The notes under the pieces were generated by a model. That model was not told the origin of the DNA, did no database searches, and worked only from the letters and a program-made list of their open reading frames with translations. Below, one piece after another: positions 60,144 through 64,000 of a DNA stretch of 64,000 nt. Position 1 is the stretch's first letter, and every line of letters begins with the position of its first letter. The stretch comes from Deinococcus metalli. Lineage in GTDB: Bacteria > Deinococcota > Deinococci > Deinococcales > Deinococcaceae. The stretch spans positions 310,001 to 374,000 of the forward strand of contig NZ_JACHFK010000001.1 in the NCBI RefSeq assembly GCF_014201805.1, in the 5' to 3' direction. The translations under genes were made by a program, and so were the position numbers.

Positions 60144-60938
60144 ATGTACCCAGCCAGTTTCGACTACCAGAAAGCCGAGAGCGTCGATCAGGCGCTGGCC
60201 GCCCTCGCCGCCAACCCCGACCTCAAGATCATCGCCGGCGGGCACTCGCTGCTGCCGGCCATGAAACTCCGCCTCGCCCAGCCGCCCGCCCTGCTCGACG
60301 TGTGGGGCCTGGAAGAACTGCGGGGCATCACCCGTGACGGCGACACCTTCGTGGTGGGCGCGATGACCACGCACGCCGACATCCTCCGCAGCGAGGTGCC
60401 CCTCTTCCCGGAAGTGGCCGGGTGGGTCGGTGACCCCATGGTGCGCAACCGCGGCACCATCGGCGGCAGCCTCGCCCACGCCGACCCCAGTGCGGACTAC
60501 CCCGCCGCCGCCCTCGCCCTGGGCGTCGAGTTCGTGATCCGCGGCCAGAGCGGCGAACGCACCGTGCACGCCGACGACATGTTCCAGGGCATGTTCGAGA
60601 GCGCCGTGCAGCCTGGCGAACTCCTCACGCATATCCGCATTCCGGCCACCATCCAGGCCTCGGCCTACGAGAAGTTCCGGCACCCGGCCAGCCACTACGC
60701 CGTGGTCGGCGTCGCCATGGCGAAACATGCCAGCGGGGAGGTGCGCGCCGCGTACACCGGGGCGGCCGAGAAGGCACACCGCCTGAGCAAGCTGGAAGAC
60801 GGCATCCGCAGCGCCGAGTTCCAGTTCAAGAACCTCGTGGAGGCTGGGGACCTGCTGGGCGACCGGTTTGCCAGCGCCGAGTACCGGGCGCATCTGGTGG
60901 ACGTGCTGTCCGAGCGGGCTTACAAGCGGCTGGGCTGA
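60144..60938 (+). CDS. Molybdenum hydroxylase medium FAD subunit
   Basis: 264 residues, CoxM-like. FAD motifs AGGHSLLPAMKLR and TIGGSLAHADPSADYPA are intact. It completes the small-large-medium set and passes electrons to the acceptor. GGAGG precedes the ATG; the gene ends at a strong terminator. Confidence 0.94.
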   Translation: MYPASFDYQKAESVDQALAALAANPDLKIIAGGHSLLPAMKLRLAQPPALLDVWGLEELRGITRDGDTFVVGAMTTHADILRSEVPLFPEVAGWVGDPMVRNRGTIGGSLAHADPSADYPAAALALGVEFVIRGQSGERTVHADDMFQGMFESAVQPGELLTHIRIPATIQASAYEKFRHPASHYAVVGVAMAKHASGEVRAAYTGAAEKAHRLSKLEDGIRSAEFQFKNLVEAGDLLGDRFASAEYRAHLVDVLSERAYKRLG

Positions 60939-60954
60939 GCTTTAGGGATCGTTG

Positions 60955-60978
60955 CCCCCGGCTTCGGTCGGGGGTTTT
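60955..60978 (+). terminator. Rho-independent terminator of the Mo hydroxylase operon
   Basis: CCCCCGGC-TTCG-GTCGGGGG hairpin followed by TTTT, 16 bases after the stop codon. Confidence 0.9.
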
Positions 60979-61334
60979 CGTTGTCGCAGCGGACGTCCTC
61001 ACCCCCGGCCCCCTGCCCCAGACTCGAAAAGCTGCGCAGCAGAGGGGCAGGGGGAGAGCGCTGCGCTAAGCATGTGGTAGCCACGTCATCTGGGCTGGCC
61101 TGACACGAGGCCTCGTTGGCGAGGGGCGGCGTTCTTGCCTCGTGCGTTCATGCCGTCAGCGCCCGCGCGCTACGCGCGCGATGGCATCCGGTCAGGGGCA
61201 GGGTGGGACGCTTTGGCTTTGACCACCAGTTCAGTTGTTGGGCACTCACGGGGTTGCGGAAGGTGCGTCGTTGGTTCGCCCGCTAAAGTGGCTGGGCGTA
61301 TCTAGGGGCGGCCGCGCCTTGCTGCTGTGCCCGC
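60979..61334. other. Non-coding stretch with three inverted repeats
   Basis: About 356 bases without a supported gene. It holds CCCCCTGCCCC/GGGGCAGGGGG (61009-61019 / 61044-61054, enclosing the palindrome GCTGCGCAGC), CACGAGGC/GCCTCGTG (61104-61111 / 61137-61144) and ATGCC...GGCAT (61150-61187) enclosing CGCGCG/CGCGCG. It looks like assembled extragenic repeats or a structured RNA. Confidence 0.6.
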
Positions 61335-61991
61335 TTACTCGATCAGGCCGGCGATGCCGTTGATGGTCACAGCGATGATCACGGTGCCGAACACGTAGGA
61401 CAACAGGGCGTGGCCGAGGGTCAGGCGGCGCATGGCGCGGGTGTTGAGGTCGGTGTCGCTGACCTGGTAGGTCATGCCGACTGTGACGGCCAGGTACGCG
61501 AAATCCCAGTAGATCGGTTCGTGCAGCTCGTCCTCGCCGTGGGGGAAGATCACGCCGCGGCCGTGCTGGTAGTAGTTCCGGGCGTAGTGCAGGGCGTATT
61601 CGGTCTGCACGAGCAGCCATGACGCGGTGACGACCAGCACGGCCAGGGCCGTCAGGGCGATCTCCGCCGCGCCCTTGGCCTGGTGGGCGTCGGACAGCAG
61701 AAAGCCCACTCCGACCAGGCTGATCACGGCCGCGCTCATGGTGATGGTGCCGGCCAGGGCGCGCGAGTCGTCCTCGACGGTGGCGAGTTCCTTGGTGCGG
61801 GCGGGGCCGGCGCGCATCATCTCGGGCCACAGCTGCACGAGGATCGTGATGCACAGCAGCACCCACCCGATCAGCACGCGGCCCTCGAGTTTCCACGAGG
61901 CCGGGACGAGCAGGGCGCCCACGGTGCCGACCACGATCCCGGAGAGCATCCTCAGCAGCGCGTGGGGGCGGGTGCGGGTGGGTGTGCTCAT
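61335..61991 (-). CDS. DUF1345 membrane protein
   Basis: 218 residues with five or six transmembrane helices. DUF1345 features are YYQHGRGVIFPHGEDELHEPIYWDFAYLAVTVGMTYQVSDTD split over two helices. Function unknown. TATGCT lies six bases before the ATG. Confidence 0.9.
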   Translation of the reverse strand: MSTPTRTRPHALLRMLSGIVVGTVGALLVPASWKLEGRVLIGWVLLCITILVQLWPEMMRAGPARTKELATVEDDSRALAGTITMSAAVISLVGVGFLLSDAHQAKGAAEIALTALAVLVVTASWLLVQTEYALHYARNYYQHGRGVIFPHGEDELHEPIYWDFAYLAVTVGMTYQVSDTDLNTRAMRRLTLGHALLSYVFGTVIIAVTINGIAGLIE

Positions 61992-61997
61992 GCGTGG

Positions 61998-62003
61998 AGC
62001 ATA
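61998..62003 (-). promoter_or_regulatory. Leaderless-type -10 of the DUF1345 gene (TATGCT)
   Basis: TATGCT on the minus strand ends six bases before the ATG at 61991. Confidence 0.65.
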
Positions 62004-62068
62004 GCGGCCGGGACGCCGTGCGGCGAGCAGTCCGGCCCCGGCGGGGACGCTGGGTCTTGCTCACTTCC

Positions 62069-62309
62069 ATGCTCCGGCCCGCCACGCTGCTCGCCCTGCT
62101 GGTCCTGGGGTCGGCGCCGGCGGTCCCGGAACTCCACCTGCCAGGGTGGGTGGCGCCTGGATGTCGCGTCCACGACGTTCGCCGTCCTCACGTGGAGCGG
62201 CGTGCGGTACGGGCTGGCGCAGGCGGTCAGCGAGAGCGGTGCGCGTTACGCGGCCCTGGCCGGCGGTCCGAACCAGGCCGTCGTGGAGAAGTGGGAGCAC
62301 CACGAATAG
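62069..62309 (+). pseudogene. MliC-like lysozyme inhibitor gene with a frameshift
   Basis: A signal peptide (MLRPATLLALLVLGSAPAV) reads from 62069 in one frame. The mature domain reads from about 62127 in the +1 frame: STCQGGWRLDV, YGLAQAVSESGARYAAL, and ends WEHHE. That domain resembles MliC/PliC inhibitors of C-type lysozyme, where SGARYA and C-x-G-G are typical. The two parts are offset by one base, so either one base was gained between about 62100 and 62127 or the sequence has an error. Confidence 0.6.
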
Positions 62310-62443
62310 GGCGCGCTGATTACCTAGTCCGGCCAGAGCACCGAGACGACCCGGCCGCTGCTGACCGGCTGCCGCGTGCGCTGAGTGCGCTCCAGCACCC
62401 TCGGGACTTGCCGGACCCGCTCCGGCGCGGGCATGCTGGCGGC

Positions 62444-62554
62444 ATGAATGACCGAACCCGCGCGTGGCTGCGGCGCTGGCTGCCCGTGATCACCTTCCTG
62501 CTGATGGGCGCGCTCACGCTGGCGCAGTGGTGGCTCTCGGCGCATCCGGGCTGA
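62444..62554 (+). CDS. 36-residue single-span membrane peptide
   Basis: MNDRTRAWLRRWLPV then one transmembrane helix (about 13-31). CATGCT lies six bases before the ATG, the leaderless spacing. No family recognised. It could be a chance frame, but topology and promoter spacing fit a real small protein. Confidence 0.45.
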   Translation: MNDRTRAWLRRWLPVITFLLMGALTLAQWWLSAHPG

Positions 62555-62615
62555 GCGCGCCCCTCTTCCCCTTTCCTAAGTCTTTTCGCTCTCGGTTCGT
62601 TCAGGGCGCGGCGCG

Positions 62616-62621
62616 TAAAAT
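62616..62621 (+). promoter_or_regulatory. Leaderless-type -10 of mfd (TAAAAT)
   Basis: TAAAAT ends six bases before the GTG at 62628. Confidence 0.65.
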
Positions 62622-62627
62622 CCCTGG

Positions 62628-64000
62628 GTGACTGTCGCCGCGCCCAACCTGTCGAAACTGCTGCCCACCGCTCCGCCCGGGAACCTCCTGCTGCTTCCGC
62701 AGGTGGCGCGGGCGGCGCTGTTCGCGGCGTTTCCGGGGCCGGCGGTGCTGCTGACCACGCCGGATCGCCTGGGCAGTTACCACTCGGCGGGCGTGCTGGG
62801 CGCGCCGGTGACCGTGAATCCGGGCCTGCGCGACTGGGACGCCAAGCACGACCATGTGGTGCTGGATGTGAACACGGCGCTGGACCTCTTCCCGGCCCAT
62901 CCGGAGGACCACGCCCTGAACCTGCGCGTGGGCAGCAGCTACCCGCGTGAGGCGCTGCTGTCGCGCCTGGAACGCCTGGGCTACGAGCGCGGTGAGGAAC
63001 CCGGGTTCGAGCTGCGCGGCGACACGCTGGAGCTGCGCCTCGCGCCGGGGGCCGGGCTGCCCGCCGAGGCCGAGGACGGCCTGTGGGTGCGCGCCGAGTT
63101 CTTTGGCGACGAGCTGGACACCCTGCGCCTGCTGGCCCCGGGCGAACTGACCGGCGAGAAGGCGCAGTTCTTCATCGTCGAGCCGACCGCCGAGTACCTG
63201 ACGGAGGTGAAGTGGGACGCCACGCGCCTGGAGCTGCTGCCGGGTCGCGTGTTCCTGGACTCTCCGGAGTTCTACGCAAGCGCCCTGGGCGTGCTGACCG
63301 ACACCCTGTGGCCGAAACTCGCGGAGCGCGAGGTCACGTCCTTCGGCCGCGCGCCGCTGGACCTGCCGACCCTCGACCCCGGCCTGACCACGCTGCCCTT
63401 CTACCGCGCCCGCCTGAACGACCTGGAACGCGACGTGGACGAGTGGCGGGGGGCCGGATACCGCGTGCTGATCCTGGTGCGCCACGACCGCACCGCCGCG
63501 TACCTCGCGGACAAGCTGCTGGACACCCACGAGATCCCGTGGCTGAAGGTGCCGCGCGTGGAGGAGGGCCGCGTGGGCTTCCTGCGTGGCGGCGGCGAGG
63601 GTGGCTTCGCCATCCCCGAGCACCGCACGGTGGTGATCACTGAAGACCTGATCTACGGCTTCCAGGGCGGCAGCGCCCTGCGCGGCAAGCGGCTGGGCGG
63701 CAAGCCCGTCACGGACGCGCTGGGCCTGCACGTGGGGGACTACCTGATCCACCCCGAGCACGGCATCGGGCAGTTTCAGGGGCTGGAGACGTTGACCGTG
63801 CTGGGCGTGACCCGCGACTACCTCAACCTGGAGTATCGCGGCGGCGCGCACCTGCGGGTGCCCATCGAGCAGCTCCCGGTCCTGCGCCGCCACCCCGGCA
63901 CCACCGACGACCCGCCGGTGCTCAGTTCCTTCGACAAGAAGGACTGGGCGCGTGCCAAGGAGAAGGCCCGCAAGAACGCCGAGGAGGTCGCCGGGCGGCT
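62628..64000 (+). CDS. mfd: Transcription-repair coupling factor Mfd (partial)
   Basis: The first 457 codons; the gene continues past the window. The N-terminal UvrB-like module is present and shorter than in E. coli. The RNA-polymerase-interacting/CarD-like domain is clear: [19 protein letters not shown], then [20 protein letters not shown]. The helicase motifs lie beyond the window. Mfd removes stalled RNA polymerase and recruits UvrA for repair. The GTG start is set by the -10 six bases upstream. Confidence 0.93.
   Translation, partial: MTVAAPNLSKLLPTAPPGNLLLLPQVARAALFAAFPGPAVLLTTPDRLGSYHSAGVLGAPVTVNPGLRDWDAKHDHVVLDVNTALDLFPAHPEDHALNLRVGSSYPREALLSRLERLGYERGEEPGFELRGDTLELRLAPGAGLPAEAEDGLWVRAEFFGDELDTLRLLAPGELTGEKAQFFIVEPTAEYLTEVKWDATRLELLPGRVFLDSPEFYASALGVLTDTLWPKLAEREVTSFGRAPLDLPTLDPGLTTLPFYRARLNDLERDVDEWRGAGYRVLILVRHDRTAAYLADKLLDTHEIPWLKVPRVEEGRVGFLRGGGEGGFAIPEHRTVVITEDLIYGFQGGSALRGKRLGGKPVTDALGLHVGDYLIHPEHGIGQFQGLETLTVLGVTRDYLNLEYRGGAHLRVPIEQLPVLRRHPGTTDDPPVLSSFDKKDWARAKEKARKNAEEVAGR

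Overview
This window is a roughly 70% GC bacterial chromosome segment that I read as Deinococcus. The signs are the gene families (DUF4388, SARP/TPR regulators, a type II thymidine kinase, CcmA-I cytochrome maturation), the many 4-base NTGA gene junctions, and a set of starts that carry a TAnnnT -10 hexamer only 6-9 bases upstream. That spacing is the leaderless-mRNA promoter architecture known to be common in Deinococcus. I cannot name the species. No rRNA, tRNA, CRISPR array, transposase or prophage was seen.

Layout. 1-5.5 kb (minus): ccmC-D-E-F-G-H plus a CcmI-like protein fused to a cytochrome c domain. 5.6-10.1 kb: a secreted subtilase lipoprotein and a divergent SARP/TPR regulator. 10.1-12.7 kb (minus): ccdA-ccmA-ccmB, completing the maturation set, and a small thioredoxin-fold protein. 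12.7-20 kb: PBP1A, a lone response regulator, a membrane diguanylate cyclase, thymidine kinase, ribosomal protein L31, a nucleotidyltransferase/ADP-ribosylglycohydrolase pair and a DUF4388 protein. 21-24.4 kb: a T-box leader and valS. 24.4-29.5 kb: a P-loop kinase, Nif3, cysteine desulfurase, a pseudokinase-PASTA protein and AzlCD. 29.6-36 kb: AraC and TipA-type MerR regulators, an amino-acid ABC permease and binding protein without an ATPase, a thiol protein, a PadR/HAAS pair and an unidentified protein. 36-37.3 kb: a type II NADH dehydrogenase.

37.4-57 kb is the most distinctive part. On the minus strand are a Rieske protein, a PQQ-dependent alcohol dehydrogenase carrying the extra Asp that marks lanthanide enzymes, a XoxJ-like binding protein, an exporter-type ABC ATPase and permease, and a second binding protein. 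Next come an MFS transporter and its GAF-domain regulator. Divergent from the regulator is a plus-strand operon: an SsuABC-like ABC transporter with a second, degenerate permease, then a membrane protein, a MoxR ATPase, a DUF58 protein and a 1307-residue VWA fusion protein. Every junction from the first permease to MoxR is a 4-base overlap. MoxR, DUF58 and VWA proteins also accompany methanol dehydrogenase in classical mxa clusters, so I propose, as inference, that both halves serve one periplasmic alcohol-oxidising system whose cytochromes would be matured by the Ccm genes nearby.

57-61 kb encodes a three-subunit molybdenum hydroxylase (small FeS, large Mo, medium FAD) with a repeated intergenic element in both internal gaps. 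The remainder holds a structured non-coding stretch, a DUF1345 membrane protein, an apparently frameshifted lysozyme-inhibitor-like gene, a 36-residue membrane peptide and the 5' part of mfd, which runs off the window.
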